A stretch of DNA of 36,452 bases from Planctomycetota bacterium (GTDB taxonomy: Bacteria > Planctomycetota > UBA1135 > UBA2386): positions 1 to 36,452 of the forward strand of contig JADZDL010000140.1 of assembly GCA_020851075.1 (NCBI GenBank), given 5' to 3'. The position numbers were made by a program, and so were the translations under genes. This document shows, one piece after another, positions 8,907-17,900 of the stretch. The number at the start of each line of letters is the position of its first letter. The stretch's first letter is position 1. Under the pieces are notes generated by a model, which saw only the letters and a program-made list of their open reading frames with translations, had not been told where the DNA came from and searched no databases.

Positions 8907-8951
8907 TCCAACACGGGGCCCTGCAACATCGGGCCTTCCAACACCAAACGA
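8907..8951 (+). repeat. Three degenerate 15-bp tandem units between E1 alpha and E1 beta
   Basis: Three 15-base units follow the E1 alpha stop: TCCAACACGGGGCCC at 8907, TGCAACATCGGGCCT at 8922 and TCCAACACCAAACGA at 8937. The first two agree at 12 of 15 positions, and the third keeps only the first half. They are non-coding by position. No function is known to me. Confidence 0.4.
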
Positions 8952-8956
8952 TATCC

Positions 8957-8972
8957 GGCCACGCCAGTGGCC
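8957..8972 (+). other. Perfect hairpin ahead of the E1 beta start
   Basis: GGCCAC (8957-8962), loop GCCA, GTGGCC (8967-8972) forms a perfect six-base-pair stem with a tetraloop. It sits 17 bases before the ATG at 8990 and has no T-run, so it is not a typical terminator. In the mRNA it could affect E1 beta translation or mRNA processing. Confidence 0.4.
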
Positions 8973-8989
8973 CAGCTGTGAGAACGACC

Positions 8990-10009
8990 ATGACTGCGAC
9001 CGAGACCAAGACGGGTGCCGCAACTCCGGGCACGAAAGTGATGACCCTGCTGGAAGCGATCACGGACGCGATGCGCACCGAAATGCGCAACGACGACCGG
9101 GTCTGCGTGTTTGGCGAAGACGTCGGCAAGAAGGGCGGCGTGTTCGGCGCCACGATGGGCCTGCAGGACGAGTTCGGCGAGAAGCGCTGCTTCGACACGC
9201 CGCTGTCCGAATGCGGCATCATCGGCGCCGGCATCGGCATGGCCGTCTACGGCATGCGCCCGATCGCCGAGATCCAGTTCCTCGACTTCATCTACCCGGC
9301 CTTCGACCAGATCGTCAGCGAAGCCGCGAAGATGCGCTACCGCAGCGGCGGTGAGTACACGTGCCCGATGGTGATCCGTTCGCCGTACGGCGGCGGCATC
9401 CGCGGTGGCCACTACCACAGCCAGTCGAGCGAGGCCTACTTCTGCCACACGCCGGGCCTCAAGGTCGTGATCCCGAGCACGCCGGCCGACGCGAAGGGCC
9501 TCCTCATCGCGTCGATCCGCGACGAGGATCCGGTGATGTTCCTCGAGCCAAAGCGCATCTACCGCCACGGCAAGGGCGAGGTCCCGACCGGCGAACACGT
9601 CGTGCCGCTCGGCAAGGCCCGCGTCGCGCGCGAAGGTAGCGACGTCACGGTGTTGTGCTACGGCTCGATGGTGCCGATGTGCGAGCAAGCTGCCGACGAA
9701 GCGATGCAGCTCGGCAATCGCAGCGTCGAAGTGATCGACCTGCGCACGCTGGTGCCGCTCGATGAGCAGACCGTGCTCGCTTCCGTCAAGAAGACCGGCC
9801 GCTGCGTGATCGTCTACGAAGCGCCGAAGACCTGCGGCTACGGCGCCGAACTCGCCGCCCTGATCGCCGAGAAGTGCATCGAGTATCTCGAAGGCCCGGT
9901 GGTCCGCGTCGCCGGCTTTGACACGCCGTTCCCCTACACGCTCGAACCGCTCTACATGCCCGACGTGAAACGCGTCGTCGCCGGCATCGAGAAGACGTTC
10001 GTCTGGTGA
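8990..10009 (+). CDS. 2-oxoacid dehydrogenase E1 component, beta subunit
   Basis: This is the partner of E1 alpha and supplies the second half of the ThDP site. The 339-residue protein begins MTATETKTGAATPG and then shows the family hallmarks. These are VMTLLEAITDAM, FGEDVGKKGGVFGATMGL (residues 41-58), DTPLSECGIIGAGIGMA, EIQFLDFIYPAFDQI, and the C-terminal transketolase fold VIDLRTLVPLDEQTV and VRVAGFDTPFPYTLE. The ATG at 8990 is preferred; a GTG at 8978 in the same frame would add four residues, and neither has a strong ribosome binding site. The gene lies between the two alpha subunit genes and upstream of E2, so a single beta subunit may serve both alphas. Pyruvate versus branched-chain specificity is not decided by the sequence. 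Confidence 0.94.
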   Translation: MTATETKTGAATPGTKVMTLLEAITDAMRTEMRNDDRVCVFGEDVGKKGGVFGATMGLQDEFGEKRCFDTPLSECGIIGAGIGMAVYGMRPIAEIQFLDFIYPAFDQIVSEAAKMRYRSGGEYTCPMVIRSPYGGGIRGGHYHSQSSEAYFCHTPGLKVVIPSTPADAKGLLIASIRDEDPVMFLEPKRIYRHGKGEVPTGEHVVPLGKARVAREGSDVTVLCYGSMVPMCEQAADEAMQLGNRSVEVIDLRTLVPLDEQTVLASVKKTGRCVIVYEAPKTCGYGAELAALIAEKCIEYLEGPVVRVAGFDTPFPYTLEPLYMPDVKRVVAGIEKTFVW

Positions 10010-10015
10010 GCAATC

Positions 10016-10034
10016 GGGGCGAGTCGTTCGCCCC
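10016..10034 (+). other. Perfect hairpin just after the E1 beta stop
   Basis: GGGGCGA (10016-10022), loop GTCGT, TCGCCCC (10028-10034) makes a seven-base-pair stem six bases after the E1 beta stop codon. No T-run follows, so it looks more like an internal mRNA stability or processing element than a terminator. The remaining 61 bases to the E2 start contain nothing else I recognise. Confidence 0.45.
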
Positions 10035-10095
10035 GCTGCGCTCTGCCCGCACTCCACACAAACCGCACACCCCACGCATTCAGGACCCTACACAT

Positions 10096-11436
10096 ATGGC
10101 ACTCAAGGAATTCAAACTCCCCGATATCGGGGAAGGCATCGCCGAAGGCGAGATCGTCAGCTGGAAGGTCAAGGCCGGTCAGGCCGTCAAGGAAGAGGAC
10201 GAGTTCGTCGAAGTTATGACGGACAAGGCCACGGTCACGATCACCGTGCCGTTCACGGGCACGATCGCCGAACTGCGCTGCAAGGAAGGCGAAGTTGTGC
10301 CGGTCGGTAGCGTGATCGCCGTGATCGACGCCGGCGCCGTTGGCGGCGCAGCTCCCGCCGCCGCAGCCCCCGCCAAGCCCGCGACGCCACCGCCCGCTCC
10401 GGCCGCCGCCCCGAAGGCCGCCGCACCTGCCCCGACCGTGGCTCCGGCCCCGAAGCCCGTGGTCGTGCCCGCGGTGGCACCGGTCGCTGCACCTGCAGCC
10501 GCTGCGTTCGTGCAAGCGAGCCCCGGCAAGGTGCTCGCCGCCCCCGCCACGCGCCGCCGCGCGCGCGAACTCGGCATCGACCTCGCCAGCGTCCCCGCTA
10601 CGGGTCCTCGCGGCCGCGTCACCAACGATGATCTCGCCGCCGCCGGCAGCCCCGCACCCGCCGTCGCCGGCAAGCCGGCCGCAGGCACGGGCGCGCCGCG
10701 CTTCGCACCGGTCGCGATCGCCCCGGCCCCCGCGGGCCGCACCGAAGAGCGCGTGCCGTTCCGCGGCATGCGTCGCAAGATCGCCGAGGCGATGACGCGT
10801 TCGAAGTACACGGCGACGCACTTCACGTACGTCGACGACATCGACGTGACCGAGCTCGCCAAGATCCGCACCGACGCGAAGAAGGCGTTTGCGGACCAGG
10901 GCGTCAACATCACCTACCTGCCGTTCATCATGAAGGCCGTCGTGGCCGCGATGCGTCAGTTCCCGGCGATGAACAGCTCGCTCGACGAAGTGACCAACGA
11001 GCTCGTGATCAAGAAGTACTTCAACTTCGGAATCGCCACCGACACCGACAACGGCCTCATCGTGCCAGTGATCAAGGACGTCGATCGCAAGTCGATCGGC
11101 GAACTGGCTGGCGACCTGCAGAACCTCGCCGCGCGCACGCGCGATGGCAAGGTCACCGTCGAGGACCTCAGTGGTGGCACCTTCACGATCACCAACGCCG
11201 GCAACATCGGCGGCCTGTTTGCGACGCCCGTCATCAACTTCCCCGAAGTTGCGATCCTCGGCGTGCACGCGATCAAGGAGACGCCAGTCGTGCGCAATGG
11301 TGCCATCGTGATCGGCAAGAAGATGTACCTGTCGGTGTCGATCGACCACCGCCTCGTCGATGGTGCGACGGGCGCGCGCTGGATGAACGTCATCAAGGAA
11401 CATCTCGAGCAGCCGTACCGCCTGCTGTTGGCCTGA
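10096..11436 (+). CDS. 2-oxoacid dehydrogenase E2 component (dihydrolipoyl acyltransferase)
   Basis: The 446-residue E2 core subunit moves the acyl group from lipoate to coenzyme A. Domains in order are one lipoyl domain (residues 2-78) with the lipoylation site at K44 in MTDKATV, and a long Ala/Pro linker (about 80-140). A peripheral-subunit-binding domain follows (146-180; ATRRRARELGIDLASV, GPRGRVTNDDL), then a second linker and the acyltransferase domain (about 215-446) with the catalytic histidine in DHRLVDG (H418). The ATG at 10096 (MALKEFKLPDIGEG) is chosen because the lipoyl domain begins exactly there, although the frame is open upstream. One lipoyl domain is the arrangement of many Gram-positive-type and branched-chain E2s. 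Its lipoate would be made by the lipA product of the same operon. Confidence 0.95.
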   Translation: MALKEFKLPDIGEGIAEGEIVSWKVKAGQAVKEEDEFVEVMTDKATVTITVPFTGTIAELRCKEGEVVPVGSVIAVIDAGAVGGAAPAAAAPAKPATPPPAPAAAPKAAAPAPTVAPAPKPVVVPAVAPVAAPAAAAFVQASPGKVLAAPATRRRARELGIDLASVPATGPRGRVTNDDLAAAGSPAPAVAGKPAAGTGAPRFAPVAIAPAPAGRTEERVPFRGMRRKIAEAMTRSKYTATHFTYVDDIDVTELAKIRTDAKKAFADQGVNITYLPFIMKAVVAAMRQFPAMNSSLDEVTNELVIKKYFNFGIATDTDNGLIVPVIKDVDRKSIGELAGDLQNLAARTRDGKVTVEDLSGGTFTITNAGNIGGLFATPVINFPEVAILGVHAIKETPVVRNGAIVIGKKMYLSVSIDHRLVDGATGARWMNVIKEHLEQPYRLLLA

Positions 11437-11449
11437 GGAACGTGATCCG

Positions 11450-12688
11450 ATGACTCCTGCGAAGATGGTGAAGAAGTCCAAGCCGGCGAAAGCCACTCCA
11501 AAGACCAAGCCCGCGACCAAGGCGAAGAGTCCGGTCGCGAGCAAGGCCTCGGCTGCGCCCACAACGACGCCGGCCGCAACCCCTGCCTCACAGGGGCTCG
11601 TGCGTCTGCTCGAAGACGACGGCACCATCAGCAAGGGCAAGGATCCAAACCTGCCGAAGGACACCCTGCTCTATCTGTACGAACAGATGGTGCAGGTGCG
11701 CGAGTTTGATCGCCGCATGCTCATGTTGCAGCGGCAGGGCCGTATCGGCTTCTACGGGCCGATTCTTGGCCAGGAAGCGGCCACGGTCGGTTCGGTCGCG
11801 GCGATGGAGAAGCGCGACTGGGTGTTCCCGGCGCTGCGCGAAGGCGCTGCGGCAATGATGCGCGGTCTGTCGCTCACCGAAGCGATCAACCAGCTGATCG
11901 GCAACGGCGCCGACCGCTGCAAAGGCCGCCAGATGCCGTGCCACTACACGCTGAAGGAAGGCAACTACTACGGCATGTCGTCGGTGATCGGCACGCAGAT
12001 CAGCCACGCCGTCGGCGCCGCGATGGCGGCCCGCCTACGCGGTGACGACGTCGTGATCCTCGGTTTCCTCGGCGACGGCGCAACCTCGGCAAACGACTTC
12101 CACTGCGGCATGAACTTCGCCGCGGTCTACCAGAGCCCCTGCATCCTGTTCTGCCAGAACAACCAGTGGGCGATCTCGGTGCCGATCAGCAAGCAGAGTG
12201 CATCCGAGACGCTGGCGCAGAAGGGCAAGGCCTATGGCATGCCGTACGTGCGCGTCGACGGCAATGACGTACTCGCCGTGTATTCGGTGACGAAGGCAGC
12301 GGTCGAACGCGCGCGCAGCGGCGGCGGCCCGACGTTCATCGAAGCCGTGACCTATCGCCGGCTCGGCCACTCGTCGAGCGACGACCCGACCAAGTACCGT
12401 GACGAAGCCGAAGTGAAGGCGTGGGAGAAGAAGGACCCGGTGGACCGCTTCCGCGCGTACCTGACGAAGAAGGGCCTCTGGAACGAGACCAAGGAAGTCG
12501 CGTTCAAGGAGAGCATCGCGCAGCGCGTAAACGACGCGATCGCCGCCGCGGAGAAGAACGGGCCGCCCGCCGACGAGAGTCTGGTGACGGACGTCTACGC
12601 GCAGGTGACGCCGCAGCTGAAGGAACAGCTCAGCGAAGTGCTCGCGCTCGAAGGTCGCAGCGTGAATCAGGGCGCGTTCCCGCTGTAG
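11450..12688 (+). CDS. 2-oxoacid dehydrogenase E1 component, alpha subunit (copy 2, basic N-terminal tail)
   Basis: The 412-residue protein is a second E1 alpha. From residue 49 on it follows copy 1 closely, with RQGRIGFYGPILGQEA, the ThDP motif GDGATSANDF (GDG at 208-210) to CQNN (N237-N238), and RRLGHSSSDDPTKYRD; it also ends GAFPL. It differs by a low-complexity tail of about 48 residues rich in Lys, Ala, Pro and Thr (KKSKPAKATPKTKPATKAK), unlike anything in copy 1. The tail resembles histone-H1-like basic tails in composition and could bind nucleic acid or the E2 core; this is inference. An internal ATG at 11465 (MVKKSK) is an alternative start. GAGGA lies upstream at the E2 stop, 13 bases before the ATG. 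This is the last gene of the operon. Confidence 0.92.
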   Translation: MTPAKMVKKSKPAKATPKTKPATKAKSPVASKASAAPTTTPAATPASQGLVRLLEDDGTISKGKDPNLPKDTLLYLYEQMVQVREFDRRMLMLQRQGRIGFYGPILGQEAATVGSVAAMEKRDWVFPALREGAAAMMRGLSLTEAINQLIGNGADRCKGRQMPCHYTLKEGNYYGMSSVIGTQISHAVGAAMAARLRGDDVVILGFLGDGATSANDFHCGMNFAAVYQSPCILFCQNNQWAISVPISKQSASETLAQKGKAYGMPYVRVDGNDVLAVYSVTKAAVERARSGGGPTFIEAVTYRRLGHSSSDDPTKYRDEAEVKAWEKKDPVDRFRAYLTKKGLWNETKEVAFKESIAQRVNDAIAAAEKNGPPADESLVTDVYAQVTPQLKEQLSEVLALEGRSVNQGAFPL

Positions 12689-12729
12689 GAGCTGCCGCCG
12701 GCACCTCGGCGCCCCCGGCAAGCGTTCCT
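12687..12729. terminator. Candidate bidirectional terminator hairpin between convergent genes
   Basis: The 39-base gap between the stops of E1 alpha copy 2 and the 701-residue protein gene can fold with AGGA (12687-12690) against TCCT (12726-12729). GCT-GCCG then pairs with CGGC-AGC across small bulges. There is no clear T-run on either side, so this is a weak call based on position between convergent genes. Confidence 0.25.
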
Positions 12730-14833
12730 AGTCGACAAAGACCGGGCCGAGCGGCGTCGACTCGAAACGCGGCATGTTGCGCAGGTTGTCGGCGAGGCGT
12801 TTGGCAGGGGTTGTCTCCAGCGCCGGCACGTAGCGATCGCGGTAGTAATACTGGTCGCGCGCGGCAAGGTGGACCAGATCGAACTCGGCGACAGTCAGCA
12901 CGCCCTGCTGCTGCAGTTTGCCTATGTGGGTCGCACCCAGCTCAAAACGCAGAAGGGGCAACAGGCGCGCTTCAAGGTCGCCCGTAAGCTGCCCAGCTTC
13001 ATACTCGGCGACCGCGGCATCGATGAAGGCTTGCAAGCCAGCCGCAACGCGGGCTTCAACTTCGTCCGGGGCCACGAAGACCCCGGTGGCGGCGATCTCG
13101 GCGAGCACCTGCGCCCGAACTTCCGCTTCGTGAGCAGCGATGATGCCGGGGGTCACAGCTTCCCGATGCTCTGCAATCAGTCCGTTGCGCTGTTCCTTTG
13201 ACTCGCGCTCGCTGACCAGCAACAGCTTGTCGATCTTGTTGTCCCGCACCTCGATGCGCTTGATCAGATAGGGGTGCGCGCCGACCAGGCGTTGTTCGGC
13301 GATGCGCAGCAGCGCGTCAGCCACGGTGACCTGGCAAAGGTCGGGATCCGCCTGCGGATCGTGTCGCACAAAAGCCCGGCGGTCGGCACCGGGGACCACC
13401 TGTTCGATCGTCGCCCGCACGGACTCAAAGTCGTCGACGCGGTACCGCAACGCCGTCGGAGCCTCTTCGTCCACGCGTTCGGTATCGCGGATCACGACGC
13501 TGCCGATGACGGTCGTCGTGCGCGTCAAAACGGCCTGTCCCCACATCGCGATACCGTTTTGATTGATCGCGGTGCCGCCCGCGCGCAGACCGATCTGGTG
13601 CTGGGTCTCATAGAACGGATCCCAGCGCCGACGCAGCAGCGTCAGCCGGTTGGGTGCAATGTCCAGCAGGGTGGCATCGAGGCGCCTCTCAACCTTGTCA
13701 CTCAGGTAGTACGAAGTGATCTCCTCGGTCAGGACGTGCTTGGCGATCTCCAGACCCGAGAAGACAAGCAGAGCACCCCCTGGTCCAAACAACGGAATCA
13801 GTGCCGCCGACAAACCAGCGAGCAGCAGGTGGTAGAGCAGGCCGGAGTCCGCCGCCGTCGTACTCGAGTTCCAGGTCATGACACCATCGGCATCGACGCC
13901 TCCGAACACATCCACCAACAACGTGACATCGGGATCAGGCCAATTGTCGACTTCGATCTCGGTCTTGATCCGCATGCGCAGCTTGTTCGCGCCTTCTTCG
14001 ACCGAAGTTGGTTCGACGCGGATGCCAAGCAGTGTTCCGTCACGGTGCTTGAAGTGCAGCGGGTACGAGTAGCCCGCGCCAGAACGCACCGCGCGGCGGA
14101 AGAACGCATCGGCCGCGAGGTCGCCGTAGATGTCGCTGCGCGTCGCAAACGCCATGTCGGCACCTTCGGGCAGGATGTTCTCTCCCACCAGCACGTCGCC
14201 GCGCGGCTCCAGGAAAGCGCCTGGCTGCGGCCCCGAGCGCAGCATCAGGTTCAAATACACGTGCAGCGATGCTGGCGTGACCCCCTGCGCCGGGAACTTG
14301 CGCATCGCGATGTCGGCGATGCGGCCGCCGTTGGCCAGTGCGTCGAGCGACAGCGTACGATCGACCAGCGGCTTCAGCTGGGCAAACCCCAAGGAGGCGC
14401 GGACCAGTTCGAGCGTCAGGCTGGCGGACTCGAGGCCACCGCCGCCAGCGACCTTCAGAAGTCCCAGCCGCACGAACAGGAAAATGGTGCTGACCACATC
14501 AAGTCCGTCCCCAGCGCGGACCAGGTGGACCTTGGCAGTCACCTTCAGGTCCGCCCCATCCACATCACCAAACAGCACCTCAGTTTGAAAAGCCTGCGGC
14601 GAACCTTCCTCCGGTAGCACCGCCGCGGGGTCGAGTGCATAGGTGCGATCCACGACAGACGGCACCACCATGAGCGCCCGGATCGGCCCCTTCTCGGGAT
14701 GCTCTGGCTCGACGAAGGTGAACTCCACGGGAATCAACCCGACGTCGAGGGCAAGCAGCAGTAGATACTGCAGATAGCGTTCGCCGAGGGCAATCTCGAG
14801 GTCGAACCCGGAACGAACGAGTGTCTGGTCCAT
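12728..14833 (-). CDS. Protein of unknown function with a hydrophobic hairpin
   Basis: I do not recognise this 701-residue protein. It starts MDQTLVRSGFDLEIALGERY with no signal peptide. The first 330 residues alternate hydrophobic and polar residues in the manner of beta-rich or TULIP/P47-like proteins (for example FDLEIALGERYLQYLLLLAL, LKVTAKVHLV). Residues 331-366 form the one strong hydrophobic region, two apolar stretches split by GPGG (YHLLLAGLSAALIPLFGPGG then ALLVFSGLEIAKHV), which looks like a membrane-inserting hairpin. The last 150 residues are helical and charged, with an Ala/Glu-rich probable coiled coil at about 550-630. No Shine-Dalgarno sequence is visible. It follows the sigma-fusion gene by 104 bases on the same strand and could be its target or partner. 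Resemblance to P47/TULIP toxin-like proteins is only an impression. Confidence 0.75.
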   Translation of the reverse strand: MDQTLVRSGFDLEIALGERYLQYLLLLALDVGLIPVEFTFVEPEHPEKGPIRALMVVPSVVDRTYALDPAAVLPEEGSPQAFQTEVLFGDVDGADLKVTAKVHLVRAGDGLDVVSTIFLFVRLGLLKVAGGGGLESASLTLELVRASLGFAQLKPLVDRTLSLDALANGGRIADIAMRKFPAQGVTPASLHVYLNLMLRSGPQPGAFLEPRGDVLVGENILPEGADMAFATRSDIYGDLAADAFFRRAVRSGAGYSYPLHFKHRDGTLLGIRVEPTSVEEGANKLRMRIKTEIEVDNWPDPDVTLLVDVFGGVDADGVMTWNSSTTAADSGLLYHLLLAGLSAALIPLFGPGGALLVFSGLEIAKHVLTEEITSYYLSDKVERRLDATLLDIAPNRLTLLRRRWDPFYETQHQIGLRAGGTAINQNGIAMWGQAVLTRTTTVIGSVVIRDTERVDEEAPTALRYRVDDFESVRATIEQVVPGADRRAFVRHDPQADPDLCQVTVADALLRIAEQRLVGAHPYLIKRIEVRDNKIDKLLLVSERESKEQRNGLIAEHREAVTPGIIAAHEAEVRAQVLAEIAATGVFVAPDEVEARVAAGLQAFIDAAVAEYEAGQLTGDLEARLLPLLRFELGATHIGKLQQQGVLTVAEFDLVHLAARDQYYYRDRYVPALETTPAKRLADNLRNMPRFESTPLGPVFVD

Positions 14834-14850
14834 TTCGGGCTAGCGACGCC

Positions 14851-14879
14851 GAGCATTCCGCCGTTCGTGGAAAATGCTC
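14851..14879 (-). other. Stem-loop between the sigma-fusion gene and the 701-residue protein gene
   Basis: GAGCATT (14851-14857) pairs with AATGCTC (14873-14879), and the inner CC/GG can extend the stem with two bulged A residues. In the direction of transcription it lies 59 bases after the sigma-fusion stop and 18 bases before the start of the 701-residue protein. No T-run follows. It may separate the expression of the two genes. Confidence 0.4.
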
Positions 14880-14937
14880 GCTTGCGGCAAGTGGCGGGCG
14901 TGCGGGGCCGAATCCGTCGCACTCCCCCGGAGTTCGC

Positions 14938-17900
14938 TCAACGCTCAGGCCGGACGTGGATTACCGGCGCGCTATTGTCCTCCGTGACGACGAAGGGGAA
15001 CGACTGCACGTGACCATCAGCGAGTTCGAATGCGAGCTCCCAGTTCCCCGGCGTGAACGCATGGTCGACCGTCGCTGGCTCGTCGCGCCAGAAGTTGAAC
15101 CACACCCGATGCAACGGCACGCCGTCCTTCCGGAACGTGGCGTAGCATCGCGCCGGCACGCCGATGGCGCTCATGTCGTAGCGCACCTGACGCCGCACCA
15201 CGTCGGCGAACCGCAGCTTCACGGTCGTTCGTTCGCCAGCGCGCACTTCGATCGGCGCATGCTCCACCTGACGCCCATTGGGCCCCGTGCTCGGCAGGTA
15301 GCGGCCCGGCGCCACCCTCGTCGAGCCGCGACCCGCGACGATCTCGACACTGGTCCCACCCTGGATCGCCTCGATCATCGCAAACCGCAACAACGTCTTG
15401 TCGACGGGCTGGCCACGTGCATCGGCCAATTCGACGGCGAGTTCGCCGAGTGTCGGCAGGCGTAATTCGCCAAGATCCAGCCGCTGGCCCGGCAGCAGTT
15501 CGTGTTCGCCCAGCGGCACCACCAGCGGCGTGGCCCGCCTTTGCCCACCGCTCGGAGTCGCTTGCAACTGCAACGCATAGTGCCCCGGCGGCAAAGGTCC
15601 CCAGGCGAAAGGCTGACCCGCTTGCAGTTTGACCCACTGCTCACCGCGACCTCGGTCGAACACCATGAGTCCCTGCGAATCACCAACCTGGTCGCTGGCG
15701 AGCGTGCCCTGGACGAAGCAGCTGGGCAGGCGATCGCGCCCGATGCGCACCACCACCGGCTCCCCGCCCGGTTCGACGCCCTTGCGCTCGATCACCTCGG
15801 CGTTCCATTGGTCCCCGGGTGCGTAGCACTTCACGCGGTAGAGCGCTTGCACGCAAGGAGAGACAACGAAGCCACCGTCGGCACCGCTAGTCGCCGTGGG
15901 TGCCAGCGGAACTCCTTCTGCCGCATCGACCTCAATCCGCCAACCCGCCAACGGCTGGCCGCTGTCATCGACCACGCTGCCACGAATCGCCAGATCGTCC
16001 CGCACCACCGGATCCCACTGCAGCCGGTCGCCCGGTTCGCCGTGGAACTCGCGCCAGGCAACCCAGCGTTGTTCGCGCCCCTTACCGTTGTGCACCTCGA
16101 CCGCGATCGTCCCTGGTGCCAGCGAGGTGAACGCGAAGCTACCGTCCTCCGGAGTATAGGTTCTAGCCTGGGCCCAACTCGGCCGCGAATCGCCCATCTG
16201 CTTGCCTGGCGAGGTTGCATCGGTCACTCCGACATACGCTCGCGCTACAGGCTTGCCATCCACATCTCGCACCACACCGCGCAGCTGCACCGCGCGCGCC
16301 AGGCGGATCTCCACGAAGGGTTCCCTGTGGTCGACGAGGACCTGCCCTTTCCATCCGCAGTGACCTGCTGCTCCTGCATGCAGCGGGAAGGGCTTGCAGA
16401 GCGGAATGCCCAACAATCGAAAACTGCCCGAAGCGTCCGTTCGCACGACCGACAACGAGCGCAGCCTCATCTTGTCCTTCGAGTCGGCCATGTCGAGCTC
16501 GATCGAGACGTCCCCCGCAGCAACCCATGCACCTTCGAGCGGCAGGCCATCAACGTCGAGCACGCGCCCGGTAGCCGCGCCACCAAGAGCTGGCAGCTTA
16601 AGTACCACCGGCCCCTCCCCAAACTCCGCGGCTCGCACGACAAGGCTGCCCGAGAATCCCTCCGCGAACGCCGCCACGTACATTCGCGGCGCCAGCGCCC
16701 GCAGCCGGAACGCGCCGCTGCCATCAGTTCGGGTGGCTTCGAGCATTTCCTCGATGCGGCTGCCGATCACCACGATCGCGTTCCCGACCGGATTGCCCAG
16801 CGGATCGACGACAGTGCCACGCGCATCGACTCCCGCGGGAATGGTGAGTTCGACCTCATTGGCCTGGTTTGCCGCGACTTCACACATAACCTCACCGCCG
16901 TGGCGAGCACGCACGCGCATCTTGCCGGGGACGGCAGTCTTCCACTCCGCAATGCCACCAAGGTCAGTCACGAAGAAGCGCTGGGAGAACCAGTCCTCGG
17001 CGGGCAACGCCTGCGCGGTGACCGTCATCGCCTGCGCGGGCATGCCGTCTGGCCAAAGTGCCCGCACTCGCAGCGTGGTCGGTGCGGCCGCAACCGAAGG
17101 GGCAGCAACGAGAATCCGCTCGGCCGCCGCGTCGACCGACGGCTGTTCAGGAATAGCCTGTGGCAGCGCGGCAGCAACCTCCGTGACTCGATCTGGCGGC
17201 GCACTCGCGTTCGAAGGCCGGGCCTTTGACTCTGGCCACGTCCAGAACACGCCCGCGACGAACACTACAACGAGAACGGCGAGCACCTTCTTCATGGCTA
17301 GGACTCCCAAAGCACTTGCGCCAACACCGAGCGACACTCCGACCACTCCTTCTCCAGCTGCTGCCAGGACCACGCCGCGCACCTTGGCAAGATCCCCCAC
17401 CCCTGCCGAGGCGGATATCGCGAGCACTCCCGCCGGCAGAGCACGCCGCAGCAGGTCGAGGCCCCGATGCAATTGGCTGCGCACGGTCGCGCGCGGCCGC
17501 CCGGTTGCATGCGCGACCTCGGCGGCCGTCATGCCGTGTTCGATCTGCAGCACCAACACCGTGCGGTAGGTCTCCGGCAGCTCTTCGATGCGCTGCCGCA
17601 GCAGCTCGCGCAGTTCTGCATGCTCGGCGGCGACCACGGGGTCTTCGGGCACCCGCGGCACCACGGCCGCAGCTGGAACTTCGCGCCGCTGCCGCCGCCG
17701 CGCCATACGCACGTGGTTGGCGAGGATGCCGAGCAGCCAAGGCACCAAGGGTTGCTCAGGCCGCCAGCGCGCCGCGGACTGCATCGCCGCCAGGAACGTG
17801 GCCTGAACCAGATCGTCCGCCTCATTGCGGCTGCGACTTAGGTACCGCGCGACGCGCCAGACTTCGGGCGCTGCGCGGTCGAAAACCCCCGCCAACGCGC

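Noticed and set aside
7706..10075. Very long minus-strand open frame (789 codons) across lipA end, E1 alpha and E1 beta
   Set aside because: It is a mirror of GC-rich plus-strand genes whose motifs are certain. Its translation is low-complexity Arg/His/Asp/Ala-rich, without domains or a ribosome binding site.
9952..11664. Minus-strand open frame (570 codons) opposite E2
   Set aside because: It is antisense to the lipoyl, linker and acyltransferase domains of E2; the repeated Gly/Arg runs are the complement of the Ala/Pro linker.
13274..14617. Plus-strand open frame (447 codons) opposite the 701-residue protein gene
   Set aside because: The product is Gln/Arg/His-rich without fold-like patterning, whereas the minus-strand product alternates hydrophobic and polar residues like a real protein.
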